Origin: Dictyophora rubrovolvata
Lineage: Eukaryota > Basidiomycota > Agaricomycetes > Phallales > Phallaceae
Reading direction: 5' to 3'
DNA length: 64,000 nucleotides
Assembly: GCA_029959195.1 (NCBI GenBank)
Contig: CP114119.1
Coordinates: 2,170,001-2,234,000, forward strand
A model generated the notes under the pieces. It ran no database searches, was not told the origin of the DNA, and saw nothing but the letters and a program-made list of their open reading frames with translations. Shown here one piece after another: positions 13,590-24,856 of the stretch. Both the position numbers and the translations under genes were made by a program. Positions within the stretch are counted from its first letter, which is position 1. Each line of letters opens with the position of its first letter.

Positions 13590-15038
13590 TCATGTGCGAA
13601 AGAGACGGTAAACACCATTAGCGAGCATAACTCCAAGACCTGACGCAGCTAATGCTACCACTGTGGCCTTGAAATAAGGAACATTGAACATATCAAAGGA
13701 CATGTCACCCAATTCATCGTCGTATGGGGTATACGCAGTTGGAGGTTGTGGTTCCGTCTGGGTACCTTCAAGCTTCGCTTCTTTGTTTGGTAAAGCCGCT
13801 TCCATTGCCTGTTTGTCGATTTCGGATAAACGGGATTCGTCATCGATGGCATCGGTAGAAGAAACATCAACTCCATGTGATAATTCTAATTCGAGCGATT
13901 CTTTCGTTTCGGCATTATCCGTCGTTTCTGGACCAGCAGTTGACGTTGACAAATTATGAGGCTCGGATGATTCAGAAGCAGGGACAAACTCGTTGACCGG
14001 AGCTTCGGTTTCCAACTCCAACGGTTCCGCATCGGGTACCTCGTCCAACGAGCGAAGTGATTCGACGCTGTCTATAATTGTCAGGTCATCAGTAGCTGAT
14101 CCTGGTGGTTCAATGGCAGTTTCTTCTTCTTGTTGTGGTCCGCTGTCACAATCGTCATTTAGTGATTCCTTTCCCTCTTCTTGTGCTGGAATTTCTTGGC
14201 TGAGCGTAGGGGGAGTTGGCGGAATATTCGGAACAGTGATATTAATATCAGACAATTCAAGAGAGTCATCGTGTGCTTCGGGAACGGAATCGCGAGAGTC
14301 AACGGAATCGAAAGACTGATCGAAAGAATCAGAGGCCTGAACGGCCTCATCCGTGGTGAATTCAAAGGAATTGTCAAGCGTTTGAATAGCCATGTCACTG
14401 GTCCCAGTCGGCTGCGAAGAGCGGACTCCGTCGGTCGGCGCGTCTGGAGGTATTGGCTTGTCTAATACGGTATTCTGCGCAGGCACGGCGTGAGGTTCTT
14501 CCCCTAAGGGTATGAAACGGTCATCGCCCGAACGACTTCCGCCCGGCGAATTAGGGGTACTGGCTGGTCTGCCCAGCGCAGCGTAGGCAAACTGAGCACC
14601 GACGAGTCCTCCAGACGCGATACTATAGTTTGCCTCCTGTGATCGATGAACATGACATGAGCCTTGTGGGAGTATTCGAGCGCGCCGTACTTACATTATG
14701 ATGAGGATGGTGTCCACTAAACCTTCTCGAAAGGTATTTCTTCACCTTTTTTACGGTGCGTTTTACTGAGCCCTTCCTGCTCAGATCAGATTTGGCATCG
14801 TTACTCGAGGATTGAGAAGACAGATCATCGCGCAGTTCTTCCGATTTTCCAGTTTCGGTGAAAGTAATATGTGAAAAGGACTTGTGCTTATGAAGTTTGT
14901 GCTTGAAAAGAAAGAAAAAAAATGGTTACGTTGCGCTGGAAAAAATAAGAAAGGGAGAAGTCAACATACTGGATGTGTATCTGAGCTGGAACGGAAGTGG
15001 TGCATGTTGTGGAGAAGGGCAGGTGCAGTTGTGGCCAT
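13590..15038 (-). CDS. Acidic tail-anchored membrane protein, unknown function
   Basis: A 440-residue protein from three exons (15038-14970, 14901-14695, 14636-13590), starting MATTAPALLHNMHHFRSS. The N-terminal third is basic (SVKRTVKKVKKYLSRRFS). The centre is long, acidic, Ser/Asp/Glu-rich and surely disordered. The C-terminus holds a single hydrophobic segment followed by a short basic tail (ATVVALAASGLGVMLANG, then VYRLFRT). This layout is that of a tail-anchored protein of the ER or outer mitochondrial membrane. No enzymatic domain is recognised. Frame continuity across both introns and the conserved-looking GLVGAQFAYAALGRPAS segment support the model. Confidence 0.7.
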
Positions 15039-15889
15039 TTTATTCAATCGCGTGTTACTGAGACGCCTTTTTTTAATTTTAAGCGGCTTGGTTCGAGTTG
15101 GCTATTTCGCTGGCGTATCTGACTCCCTTTTTAAATATGCTCGTTCAAGCATACCCACGGAGATATATAAAAGTGGCTCTGTTGAATAGCACAGGATTTC
15201 GCCGTTGACATATCACCTCCATATTAGCCTCCTTCGAGCGTCCTCACTGAATGGATGTCAAGAAGATTTGACATGTCGGCTGTTCTTGCCTGCTCGGCGC
15301 CGGAAGTTTTCCGCTCGACATCATCCATTTAGGTGATCTTCACGTGATTGACACCCAAACCCTGGAGATCAAGTGAGTTTAGTAGAAATGCTTCATGGAC
15401 ACCAATTCCGCGGTTATTTAAGGGTTCCGTGTGCCGAGCCAACAAGATTTACCGGTAGGAATATCATCGCTTTGATAAATGTCGAATGAAAGGACTAAAA
15501 ACAGAGATAAACTTTATAGAAGCTATATCGTTACCTCCGGTATTTGGAATATGACATGCACCGCTTCATTTAGTGCCAATTTGTAAAACAAGAGTTAATA
15601 TGTTGTTAGATGCTCGTCAGTGTCGTCACTACGCGCCGATAATAATAATGGAAAGTGTAACAGAAATAAATGTGCAAGTCGCTCTTATACAGCGTACAAC
15701 AATCGCAATTATACATGATCTAGTTCTTACAGTACATGTATAAAAATAACTCTGATCGGTGCCCTTTCCACGATAAAAACTCACGTTGTCCGTTCCTTCC
15801 TGTTTTCTTTTCCCTTCACGTTCGCTCCATACCAATCATTCAACCGCGTTATTTTTACTTCTGATTCCTGAACAGCCAATGAAAGCTAG
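15039..15889. other. Intergenic stretch without a supported gene
   Basis: About 850 bases between the start of the tail-anchored gene and the 3' end of the REV7-like gene, both on the minus strand. I see AT-rich promoter-type sequence and no frame with splice support. Confidence 0.5.
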
Positions 15890-15894
15890 TCAAA

Positions 15895-16912
15895 TCAAGA
15901 TAAATTCAGTATCTAAAGATCAGAAGAAAAAGAAAATGACATGGCATTACGTTGATTACACCTGTATCCACTGCTCGTATAAAGTGTAATTCTGCGTCCT
16001 CTGTCGTTCCTTCCGTCGTGTGCTCTTTCAATGCGGGAATCCACGGTGGCATATCTCCCTGCTTCAAATGAACTTTATACTTGAAACAGAAAAAGGCGAA
16101 AACACACTTTTTGTTGCGTGGCTAAGGGTTCTTTGTCGTCTTCCATTTCAATTATTATGGCAAAAGACGGATCATCTATGTCGTAATGAGTTTGATATAA
16201 CAATGATGATGGGGGAAAATATAGGCAGACCTTCTAACAACGGTCCCAGCTGCGATTCCACTGTGCTCAACTTTATAAGGAAAGTACGGAAGTACTGTGC
16301 GAGAGTATAGGCAGGCATTGCATTTGTGATTCTGACGAAGCGAAAGTTAAAGTTGAAGTTCGAAAAAACGCGTTACACGGCGACGACGCACTTCTCGTCT
16401 CGGTCGTAAGATTCCAGTTGCACCATTTGTTTTATCGAGAAAATGAATCTTTCTAGAGGAATATCCTTCGGATCTTTGATAACAACAATAACTTTCTCTA
16501 CCGTTCCCTAATCCGAGTTGAGTTTTATGGAATCACTACGGGCAAACCGAACGATAAAAGCTCACTAGGATAAGCTCCTCTCCAACGGCATTTACAGCCC
16601 CAGAAATATACTCATTCAACTCCGGATGTCGAGAACGCCATACGGGAACATCATATTTCTTCCGTCGAGTAAACACATCTACCGGATAGACCTGACGAAC
16701 GTAAAGAATATTGTGAATGGCAACCTCGACTGTGTGGCCCTCGGCCCGGGCGTGATTAGCCTAACAAAACGCGAGCTTTTCAAGAGTTTTGGAAAACACG
16801 TACGGAATTCGAGAATCGCTCTTGCCGTCTCTGTTTTTTAATATGTGTCAATAGGTTGCACGTCGGAATGAGCTTGTGGCTTACCGTTGTAGCTTAAACC
16901 TGGCTTTGACAT
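15895..16912 (-). CDS. REV7: REV7/MAD2L2-like HORMA-domain protein
   Basis: HORMA-domain subunit of DNA polymerase zeta (with REV3 and REV1) and, in animals, of shieldin; acts in translesion synthesis in the nucleus. Eight exons: 16912-16885, 16830-16804, 16729-16566, 16507-16392, 16331-16231, 16175-16108, 16061-15951 and 15912-15895, giving 210 aa, close to the 211 of human MAD2L2. After the spliced N-terminus, [58 protein letters not shown] and [20 protein letters not shown] align one after another with the human protein. The seatbelt region follows ([17 protein letters not shown]). The sixth intron ends in an AAGCAG tandem acceptor, so one Gln may be optional. The last donor is uncertain (GTAATG or GTGTAA); it changes only the final few residues. 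No exon is long enough to be conspicuous alone. Confidence 0.9.
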
Positions 16913-17102
16913 GTTTCGCTAAACTTTCCAACTTGAAGTTCAAACCCAGATCTCTCGTCGGGCAAACAACGATTTTCCCGCTGTTGTCCGACGTTACATA
17001 ATTTAGTCCGGGGCAAGTCTGAGGACAAAAGTATATTTCCGTGTATTTACAATTGAACAATGAAATGATTCTAAACTTGAAAGGATGTCAGTCTTAACTA
17101 GG

Positions 17103-19169
17103 TCAGTTTTCCGGACTGTATCGTCTCCATCTTGGGCCAAAGCGGACGACGACCCAATTCATGGGAAGGAATACCATACATATTCCACCAAAAAGTGTAA
17201 ATGTCCAGCCGGGTTTCAGAGCTTTCAAGATGAAATCCACTATTGAGACTAATGTTGCACCCATAGTACAACGTACAAGATTGTTCTAATACAACGGTCA
17301 GTTTGAAAGGGAGAAAAATAGGAATGTTGACTTACGGCTGCTGTGATGGAAGAACCTTGCGTTGGGTATAGGTCTATCAATAAAGTTTGGGTTATGTTGA
17401 CCATTGCGGTGATGAGAGCGCCAACTATTAGCAAGAACGGGTTAATTTTCTACCCTCAATGCCCCCCGTAAAATAAAACAGAACTTACGTATAAACTGAA
17501 GAATCAAGGGACAAGACATATGAACTTTTTGTTGAATAGACCAGCCATATCCAATAACGGCCGCAGAATACACCGCAACATACAACGGAACAGTCCGGAG
17601 TCGTGCATACTCAAACGGAAAATCCGTAGACTCCCTTCCAGTAATCTTACTATCAACCAATTCATCAACTCTTCCTTCAGAGCGCAATTTTTCCTCCCAA
17701 TTGCGTTTAATTCTCTTGAAATCCTTGTCTAAATATTTGCCGTTAGCGTAACCGCCAAAAGCACATCCCAGTCCGCTTGCAAGGAAACAAAGTCCAATGT
17801 CAGCCTCAGTTAGAAATGGGTATGCCTCAGCGAACAATTCGGAGAGGGTCGCAGTAACACCGTAGAAAACTGAGTAGACAATTCCAGTATAAAAGAGCAC
17901 GAGTACAACGCTGGGATGTTTGAAGGCTTTAAACGGATTGCCGAATTTCTTTGGGGGAGGACGTGAGGTATCATCGGTGGTGTTTGAGTAATGGGTGAGG
18001 ATTGGTATCAAAGGACGATTCCATTTAGGAGCAGGTATACTTCCATTTCCTACAATGACGCGAAGGGTTTCTGGAAAGACCCTAGAAATAGAATGATTAG
18101 CACAAGCAAGTGATGCAGAGTATGAAAATTAAGAATTACAGGAAAAAGAATATGCAATACACTGCCGATGCTATAGCAAGAAACCAAAATATGGATCTTG
18201 ATAAATGGTTGATAATTCAGAGGGAATCCTTTATCCCTGTTTTAGTGTAATGCTCATAGTTACCTCCAGCCTAGCTTTCCAGCAAGAACTCCGCCAATTA
18301 TAGGACCTACGCAAGGACCGATCTAAAGGAGATAACGTTTGATCTTAGTGTCTTTCTTTTACTATTGAGCTTAATTGACGCACAACTGGGCCCACGGTGA
18401 AAAGGCCCAAAAAGCCTCCTCGTTCAGATGGTTCGGCGATGTCAGAGATAGTTCCAGAACCTAAGGAATGAGATGAGAAAAAACTATCTAAATGGGATTT
18501 AGAAAAATGACTCATCTATTGCGATTGTGCTTGCTGAACCTGCAGCTTGAACGCATCGCAGCAGTAGGAGCAGCCAATATGCGTTTGTGGGAACGAGTGC
18601 CAGTCCAACGCAAGCAATGCATAACAGCAGCAAGCAAGTTATAAATAGAGGTCTTCTGCCAATGCGATCGGATAGAGTTCCCCATACCATAGGAGCTGTG
18701 TTTGCACGACCGTATTATTTTTTTTAAAAGACCGAATAACGGAACTGAGATGCATATGTGTACGCACAAACGCCTTGTAAAATCATATACACTGTTATTG
18801 TGAGATTGATTAACTCCACTGAAACATGAAAGGCATCTGCGATCACTTGAATAGCCGGGAAATAGGAGTTGGCAGTCAAAGGGCTGTTTTAGTTCAGCGA
18901 AACGCCTTGGAAGCCGTTATATTTAACATTCACCTGAACAAAGCTGCCATTGCCGCTAAAGCAATGATAATCCATTTCTCTCTAATAGTGAAAACGGAGA
19001 ATGCCTCTCTAGCCGGTGCCTCTGATTTTGACTCGGACACAGGTTGATAATGTGTATATTCAGGCGGGGGAGGAGTATGCTTATCGTCAGAGTTCGTAGC
19101 TGCCGTAATCCCCGGTTCGTCATGATCGTCACGGTCATCATATGGTGGTTGTTCTGGTTTCTCCGCCAT
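17103..19169 (-). CDS. MFS drug:proton antiporter, DHA1 type (copy 1)
   Basis: A predicted 12-helix plasma-membrane exporter of the DHA1 family, closest in layout to Qdr/Aqr1-type fungal transporters. The cytoplasmic N-terminus is hydrophilic (MAEKPEQPPYDDRDDHDE). Motif A is WGTLSDRIGRRP; nearby are LLLLRCVQAAGSASTIAI and, after the central loop, PETLRVIVGNGS. A last exon reads NNLVRCTMGATLVSIVDF and ends PRWRRYSPEN-stop at 17103. Several 50-70 nt introns interrupt it. The ATG at 19169 is chosen because the same MAEK start occurs in the paralogue at 26744-28796; a longer frame upstream begins only with TTG. Substrate unknown. The paralogue is on the same strand about 9.6 kb away, so this is a duplicated gene with insertions between the copies. 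Confidence 0.85.
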
Positions 19170-19791
19170 GAACGATGTTGGGAGACAAGCTACCAAACAG
19201 TCTGTCGTTCAATTTTATGCAACTTTCTGCCGAGGGCTGCGTAATACAAGTTCGTTCGGCCTGATTGCGTCGGCATCCTGGCAGAAAGATGTTTCTGACG
19301 TCGTCAAGAGGTCTGGACTCTCAGACTGACCTTTATCATAGGAATCAATTGTTGCGCTGCGGCAGCTTCCGGTATTCGGACAATGAAAATTGGCTCAAGT
19401 CAGCTTCAGAATTCAACCACACATGTTGTCAATTATTTGCCACCAAAGTTAACGCTTTGGGTTCCTTTTTCTTGAATATTCAACTCCGGCCCAGTTTTTC
19501 AAAAGGGTTGAAAGCTTGTGGGTGCAGGAAGGCGTGCCATATGTTTTTTTTTTCTTTGGCGGAAGTGAGTGATTGCACCTCAATGTTGTTCGCACAGCAT
19601 TCACGCTAATCAATAGATCATTCTTTAAACAGATAAACAGTGCGGGAAAGGAACATCATGAGCAATGCCATTAACGGGCAACATAGTTATCGCGAGGTAA
19701 GCCTAGCTTGAATGTTGTTGTCTAGATTCAAATGAACAACATACCATTCGAATTTAGCTGCGAAAGATAATAAATTGATTGAGCTCACGGA
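19170..19791. other. Intergenic stretch, no gene supported
   Basis: About 620 bases between MFS copy 1 and the 3' end of the first F-box-like gene. A frame on the plus strand at 19265-19609 lacks any recognisable feature. Confidence 0.45.
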
Positions 19792-21314
19792 CTACTCTTC
19801 AAAAAAATCTCCCCAAGAGTTCTCGTCACGTTCGTTAGGGCGGGTCTTTTCGCATTCGTATCTCATCATTTTGACAATACTATCCCGTTCCAAACGTAAA
19901 AATTCAGAGGGACCATTTACGCGCAATCTTGCTCTAGTATACAAAATGCTGGGAAAGTCGTATAAAAGTTTGCAAAGAGGATGGTCATTGACGGATATCC
20001 TAGTGTCGTCGAAAAGTCCCAAGAGGACGCGCAGATATTTGAAATCGGCGAAAAAGGGGATACGTTCTATGACCTAATGTGATGATCACAGATTGACCTT
20101 CAGGTCGTTGCAGCATATGTACCTCGTCAGCAGTCATGATTCTCCGAGGGTATGAACCTGTCCGAAAGTGTCCAAATCTCACACAGAGTTTTTTGATATT
20201 GGGAATCAAATCAACAAGGTCTCTCACTGAAGATCCGGGGTCGGCATCCATATACATGCAAGTTTCTAGATTAGAAAGGATGGTTCCATGTTTTTTTAGA
20301 TAAGAATATGATGGAGTGTTCATATGCAAGTAGGTGAGGCGTGCGGCAATACGAGATGTTATCGCAGTGTTACCATAATCTGAAGTAAAATATACTGTAA
20401 TTCCAAAGGATCTGAGGTTGGGAAGGAAATCATCCGATTCGAGGGCCCAACCAGAACGGAGAATGCCGTCAGTCAATAAAGTAATTAGTTTTGGATGACG
20501 ATAGAAAAATTCTCTCAAGCTTTGTATTTCGTTCTCCGTCTTGTCTCTCGTGACTTTATGAAACGTAAGATGTTGTAGGTTTGGCCAATGGCCCGAAAGA
20601 AACGCAGGTTGGTACCAGTGGGTTACATTCATGTGGGTTAAATTGGGCGCGATCAGCATCTGAAGCCCGTCATATGAAGGATTGTTTCGAATAGTGTACT
20701 TTCGAAGCGAGGGCAGACGATTATAAGACAACTACATGACAAGATAAGTGGATAAAGTATATCGTATTGAGGCAACTTACGGAAAACATCTCTCGATTTT
20801 CTAAGAATTCGTTGTCTCCTTCAAGATGCTGACTCGGCATTCGAGTCTCCTGGGCACACACTTTCATTTCTTCTAATTCGCAGCCCGCTTTCCCAATTGC
20901 CTCAAATATAACCCAAACGGATTTGTGATCTGAGCCTGTTGTATGTTTGAGTACTTTCAAGTTGACCATCTTTGAAAGTGCTTGAGAGAAAAGAGTATAG
21001 TCGCGACCGCGCATAGGCAACGTCATCGAGTCTGAATCGGTCCTGCATAGTCTGGGGATCTCCGTTTGCTCGCCAAATTCGGTGCTTAGATATCTGATAC
21101 GAGAGCAGACGTTAGGAGTGTCCAACAGATGTTTCCAGACATGATCGGAAGACACTGAGCAAGAGATGCGACGATAGTTGATGTGTTGGGGAATAATTGC
21201 AGCACATAAAGCGCGAGCTGTTAATGCAAAGGCCAATAAATCCTTGGGATGATCGACGAATTCGATAATATATAGAAGAACGTCTATGGGTATACCAGTG
21301 CGGTCGAGATTCAT
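19792..21314 (-). CDS. F-box-like protein, paralogue 1
   Basis: A 474-residue protein from three exons (21314-20781, 20731-20123, 20073-19792). The N-terminus is an F-box-like helix bundle (IPIDVLLYIIEFVDHPKDLL), which in such proteins binds Skp1 in an SCF ubiquitin ligase. The rest is degenerate leucine-rich sequence (LTHMNVTHWYQPAFLSGHWP, DFLPNLRSFGITVYF, LVDLIPNIKKLCVRFG) of the sort that presents substrates. The C-terminal exon carries FPSILYTRARLRVNGPSEFL and ends DFFEE. The exon pattern is shared by the paralogues at 35702-37257 and 37930-39476. The last intron acceptor supplies an in-frame TAG in the unspliced frame, as in paralogue 3. Target unknown. Confidence 0.75.
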
Positions 21315-21808
21315 GAGGTGGACGTTTTTGAGTTCTCTGCTTGGTGGACAGGGCTCTAAGATGTCATCCGAAAATAAAAATTCTGGTGGAGAGTCTCGCC
21401 AGGAAAAAACGTTTTGCCGTAGCGCATGTAATGTGACGATGCTGGGTATAGAAGGTCACTTGCCCTTTTACCACGACCATCATCTCGGCAAGTCAGGTTA
21501 TTCATTCCGTCAAAATTTTATATAACAGAAGCTTTCGTCGTTTTACTGCACAAACAGCTCTCATTCATTCTTCTCCTTTCCTATATCGAATCTTACCCAA
21601 GTCAAATAAAAGAAAAGCCGTGAATCTGACATAGCCTTTAGGAGAATATGTACAGCTTTCCAACATCGAATCGCACTGCCCATCATGAAACAGAAATTTG
21701 GCATGTATTTTCTCGCATGAACACAGTTGTTAAGACCTATACATAGTTACATTCAACACAGAATTCTTTCATGGCACTTTGAGTATTCCATCGCCAAATG
21801 ATCGTCTA

Positions 21809-22198
21809 CTAGTCGATAACGCCCGTAGCACCATCCGGAACTAGATCCTTAGCGCTAATGTACAGGTAATCTACACCAAAGACGGTTAAAGTAATACAGC
21901 GTCCCTTTAGGGTCACTGTATATGGGGTCCCTGAAGGGAATTTTGGAATTGGTGGGGACCTATAGCCGCACCCTCCCTCTATTAGAGGAGTGCCATGGCC
22001 ATGGTTCGTGGCGTTGGTCGTCTTCATTTTGTGAGGAGGTGTAAGGCATATGGTGCTACCCGTCCCAATATTATCTGCGATATCATCTGCGCCGTTCAAG
22101 AATTGGTTGATTTTGTTCAACTCTTCGCTCGTGATTGCAGGAATTGCATCTTTATCCTCAGGATATAGTTCTATCAATTTCTCATGGGTCAGAGACAT
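21809..22198 (-). CDS. Orphan 129-aa protein, copy in left arm
   Basis: A continuous frame with an ATG start and no introns, MSLTHEKLIELYPEDKDAIP to KDLVPDGATGVID. A clear relative sits in the right arm (50571-50954) and keeps SEEL/NEEL-N-INQFL, the TTNATN block, PSGTPYTVTL and EGATGVID although its start is lost. The C-terminal half (GTPYTVTLKGRCITLTVFG) looks like short beta strands. I recognise no family. The conservation pattern, with more change at the DNA level than in the ending motif, suggests it was once coding; whether it is expressed cannot be seen. Confidence 0.5.
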   Translation of the reverse strand: MSLTHEKLIELYPEDKDAIPAITSEELNKINQFLNGADDIADNIGTGSTICLTPPHKMKTTNATNHGHGTPLIEGGCGYRSPPIPKFPSGTPYTVTLKGRCITLTVFGVDYLYISAKDLVPDGATGVID

Positions 22199-22255
22199 CG
22201 TGCTAATAGTGATAGTATCAGTGTAGTGCCAATTATGTAAATATGTAAGAATAAT

Positions 22256-22570
22256 TTATATACGAGCGTTTTGAATTTGGAGTGCACTTGTCAGAAAGGA
22301 AGAAGGGTCGTCAGTTACTGAAGGCGACGATGATACTGTTGAAGGACTAGCGAATGCCCTTTTATACATCCTAAGATGTATACATATATTTGCATCTCCA
22401 GACCTTCGGTGCCAAATTGTTGGCTGACCATCAGTGACAGGAGCATCTGGCAAGTCTTCTGACATCTTCGGTTGCGTCAACTTTGGCAACAGATTATAAT
22501 ATTCATCCCATACTAATGCGGATTTCACATCGTGGAAAATGAATGCCTTTTCCTTCAATAATCGTTCCAT
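22256..22570 (-). CDS. Orphan 104-aa protein, copy in left arm
   Basis: Frame MERLLKEKAFIFHDVKSALV to SALQIQNARI. The right arm keeps a decayed version (NLLPKLAQQKMSEDL, DGQPIISHRKSG) and even the same stop position (SALQIENVCM-stop), so the stop between this frame and the following 129-codon frame is old. The two frames are in the same register, 57 bases apart, and could be neighbours on one transcript or two exons of a gene whose splice sites I cannot place. No family recognised. Confidence 0.4.
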   Translation of the reverse strand: MERLLKEKAFIFHDVKSALVWDEYYNLLPKLTQPKMSEDLPDAPVTDGQPTIWHRRSGDANICIHLRMYKRAFASPSTVSSSPSVTDDPSSFLTSALQIQNARI

Positions 22571-23051
22571 CGTTTTTTAATTCCAACGTTAAAGACTATT
22601 GAGGCATCTGAGCCGGGCCAGTAACCATTTTCCCTTCACGTCTAAAGCAGCTGGAGTACCACCGCTTTTGCGAACGTGCGTTAATTGAACTCTGGGGGTG
22701 TGTGAGCAGGTCTAACCATTATTGTACTGTTTCCATACAAATACAAAGACCCCACTTCTTGCAAGAACCTTTACTGTCAGCTTGAATGATCCCACTCTTC
22801 TAAAATATGATTCTTCTGAATATGATTTCACCAACATTCCATACAAAATAGGGGGCCCTGTTGTTGATTGTGACCGATGAACAGCCCTCTTTCCCATTTA
22901 GGGACCACATTAGCTACAGTCGAAGCAGGTGACATGGGGTTGAGAGATCTTCCCTAATGCCAAACTCGACACCAGGGTCGAAAAGATCAACAAGCTTCGA
23001 TGCCCTTATTTACAAGACATATTTGGGTTCATCTTTTCGTCTATATATGTA
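22571..23051. other. Left-arm non-coding stretch before the mariner element
   Basis: About 480 bases matching 49140-49720 in the right arm. A frame at 22712-22897 is not preserved in the other copy. It probably holds the promoter of the orphan pair or decayed sequence. Confidence 0.4.
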
Positions 23052-23076
23052 CAGTCACGCACAAAACCGTACGCGC
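23052..23076 (+). repeat. Left terminal inverted repeat of the mariner element
   Basis: Begins CAGTCACGCACAAAACCG and pairs with the inverse of 24618-24642 with one mismatch over 25 bases. Confidence 0.9.
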
Positions 23077-23369
23077 ATCTGTCACTTTGGGAATGTACCT
23101 TAAATAAAAATCTTAATAAAATCCTTAAAATCACCAAATTATTTGAGAACATACCTGGATATGGTGAGAACATAACTTGTTAAGATGACTTGTGCTCATC
23201 GTTTCTCGCTCGCTCGCCTTTTATAAATTATTAGGCGGAGATCACATGTACAGTTTTGTGCGTTTTGAGTTTTGGAAAGTAAACTAAGGTTTTGCATTGC
23301 TTGTTTTCTATTGGCTTGGGGTCACATGACTGTATGCAGATAGGTAATATAATATCGAAGACTTTTGAG

Positions 23370-24410
23370 ATGGAAAGGCCAGGAAAATTGAGCATGATTC
23401 AACTTCCTCAGGAAAGAGTAGACAGCGTGCTCAGTCTCCTCGATTCGAAGGCATCGGTCAGGGAAATAGCCAAAAGAGCTGGTGTTAGTCATGGGGTTAT
23501 CACTAAAATTAGAAAAGAATATCGAAACGAGCTTGCCCGAGCCACCGGTGGTCGTCCTCGGTCACTTTCTCCTACTGACATCCAGCAGGCCGTCCGTTGT
23601 CTTACTTCTGGAAAAGCAACCACAGCAGTAGATGCCCAGAAAATACTTCAAAATGTGAGTGATATATCGTTTCATGCTATCACAATGCGACGCGGCCTCA
23701 AAAATTTTGGTCTTAAGGCAACGACAAAGGTGAAAAAGCCCCTCCTCTCATCCCGGCATAAGAAGGAGAGGCTTGATTGGGCGATTGCACATGAAAATTG
23801 GACGATTGAGGACTGGAAACGGGTTGTCTGGTCAGATGAAACAAAAATAAATCGTCTCGGATGTGATGGACGAAAGTGGGTTTGGAAACAGCCAGGGGAA
23901 CCCTTAAATGATCGACTGGTGGATAAGACTATGAAACATGGTGGTGGATGTATCATGATCTGGGGATGTTTCTCTTGGGAGGGGACAGGCTGGGCTGCCA
24001 AGATTGATGGGAAAATGGATGCTGATTTATATTGTCAAATATTGGAGAAAGAGTTGCAGGGATCTCTGGAGTATTTTGGGAAGGAAGTGGATGACTTCAT
24101 CTTCCAGCAGGACAATGACCCAAAACACACTTCAAAAAAAGCGAAAGCTTGGTTTAATGATCATGAAATCGATGTCATGGTATGGCCTCCACAGTCTCCC
24201 GACCTAAATCCAATAGAGCACCTTTGGGGGGTTGTGAAGCGGCAGCTTGCTGGGTATGAGACAGACCCTACCAGCATACATGAACTCTGGGAAAGAGCCA
24301 AAGATGTTTGGTTGAACATGGATGATAGGATTTGTCAGGATCTCATTGAAAGTATGCCAAGGAGGGTAGCAGCAGTGAAAAAAGCTAAGGGAGGGCATAC
24401 GAAATATTAG
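23370..24410 (+). CDS. Tc1-type transposase (DD34E)
   Basis: Cuts and pastes the element through its inverted repeats. From MERPGKLSMIQL it is 346 aa, the usual Tc1 length; in-frame upstream ATG at 23334 would add 12 residues. The N-terminus holds paired helix-turn-helix DNA-binding domains (SVREIAKRAGVSHGVITKIR, then a GRPRSL linker). The catalytic triad is complete: VVWSDETKIN, FQQDNDPKHTS and DLNPIEHLW, with 34 residues between the second Asp and the Glu. GGGCIMIWGCFSW is also typical. No stop or frameshift interrupts it. Confidence 0.95.
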   Translation: MERPGKLSMIQLPQERVDSVLSLLDSKASVREIAKRAGVSHGVITKIRKEYRNELARATGGRPRSLSPTDIQQAVRCLTSGKATTAVDAQKILQNVSDISFHAITMRRGLKNFGLKATTKVKKPLLSSRHKKERLDWAIAHENWTIEDWKRVVWSDETKINRLGCDGRKWVWKQPGEPLNDRLVDKTMKHGGGCIMIWGCFSWEGTGWAAKIDGKMDADLYCQILEKELQGSLEYFGKEVDDFIFQQDNDPKHTSKKAKAWFNDHEIDVMVWPPQSPDLNPIEHLWGVVKRQLAGYETDPTSIHELWERAKDVWLNMDDRICQDLIESMPRRVAAVKKAKGGHTKY

Positions 24411-24617
24411 ATTTCTATATTTTTGACGACACGAACAAAACTGTACACATGTACATGTCACACAAAGTAGCCTATATTGTATCAACGGACAATAATTACC
24501 AAAAGTACTTATAATAAACTTTGTAATTATTATATTCATGCATTCGCACAATTTTTTTTGTGATTTAAAAGAATTTATTGAGCACACTGTGTTCATTATA
24601 TACCAAAAGCGACGCGC

Positions 24618-24642
24618 GCGCGTACAGTTTTGTGCGTGACTG
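24618..24642 (-). repeat. Right terminal inverted repeat of the mariner element
   Basis: Ends GTTTTGTGCGTGACTG, the inverse of the left end, directly before the TA at 24643. Confidence 0.9.
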
Positions 24643-24856
24643 TACGTATGTCACTTCTCAATCGAGAGTTTTCAAAACCTCGAGTATTTATTGGTGAATT
24701 TTACCCGCTTTGAGGTTTAAACGCGGCGTACATCAAAACATTACGTCTTGTGGCTGAGAAATGGGGTGAGTTGACCAAGTATAAAATTTCAATTATTTTA
24801 TAATTTATACAATCAAAAAATGCGCAATTGAATAACACCTTAACATTAACATTTTT

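Larger units (their letters stand above)
23052..24642 (+). mobile_element. Intact Tc1/mariner DNA transposon
   Basis: A 1591-bp element bounded by TA on both sides (23050-23051 and 24643-24644), the standard target duplication of Tc1/mariner. The ends are inverted repeats starting CAGTCACGCACAAAAC; 24 of the first 25 bases match. Inner copies of the motif (TGTACAGTTTTGTGCG near 23248, and its relative near 24433) give an IR/DR-like arrangement. One uninterrupted DD34E transposase lies inside. The right duplication arm has no element at the matching position (near 49145), so the insertion came after the duplication. Looks whole and possibly still mobile. Confidence 0.93.

Noticed and set aside
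22196-22262. Intron joining the two orphan frames
   Set aside because: A GTATAT donor and CTATTAG acceptor exist, but removing the 61 nt leads at once to a stop, and the stop of the first frame is conserved in both arms.
23672-24001. Minus-strand frames inside the transposon
   Set aside because: Antisense to an intact transposase with all catalytic residues.
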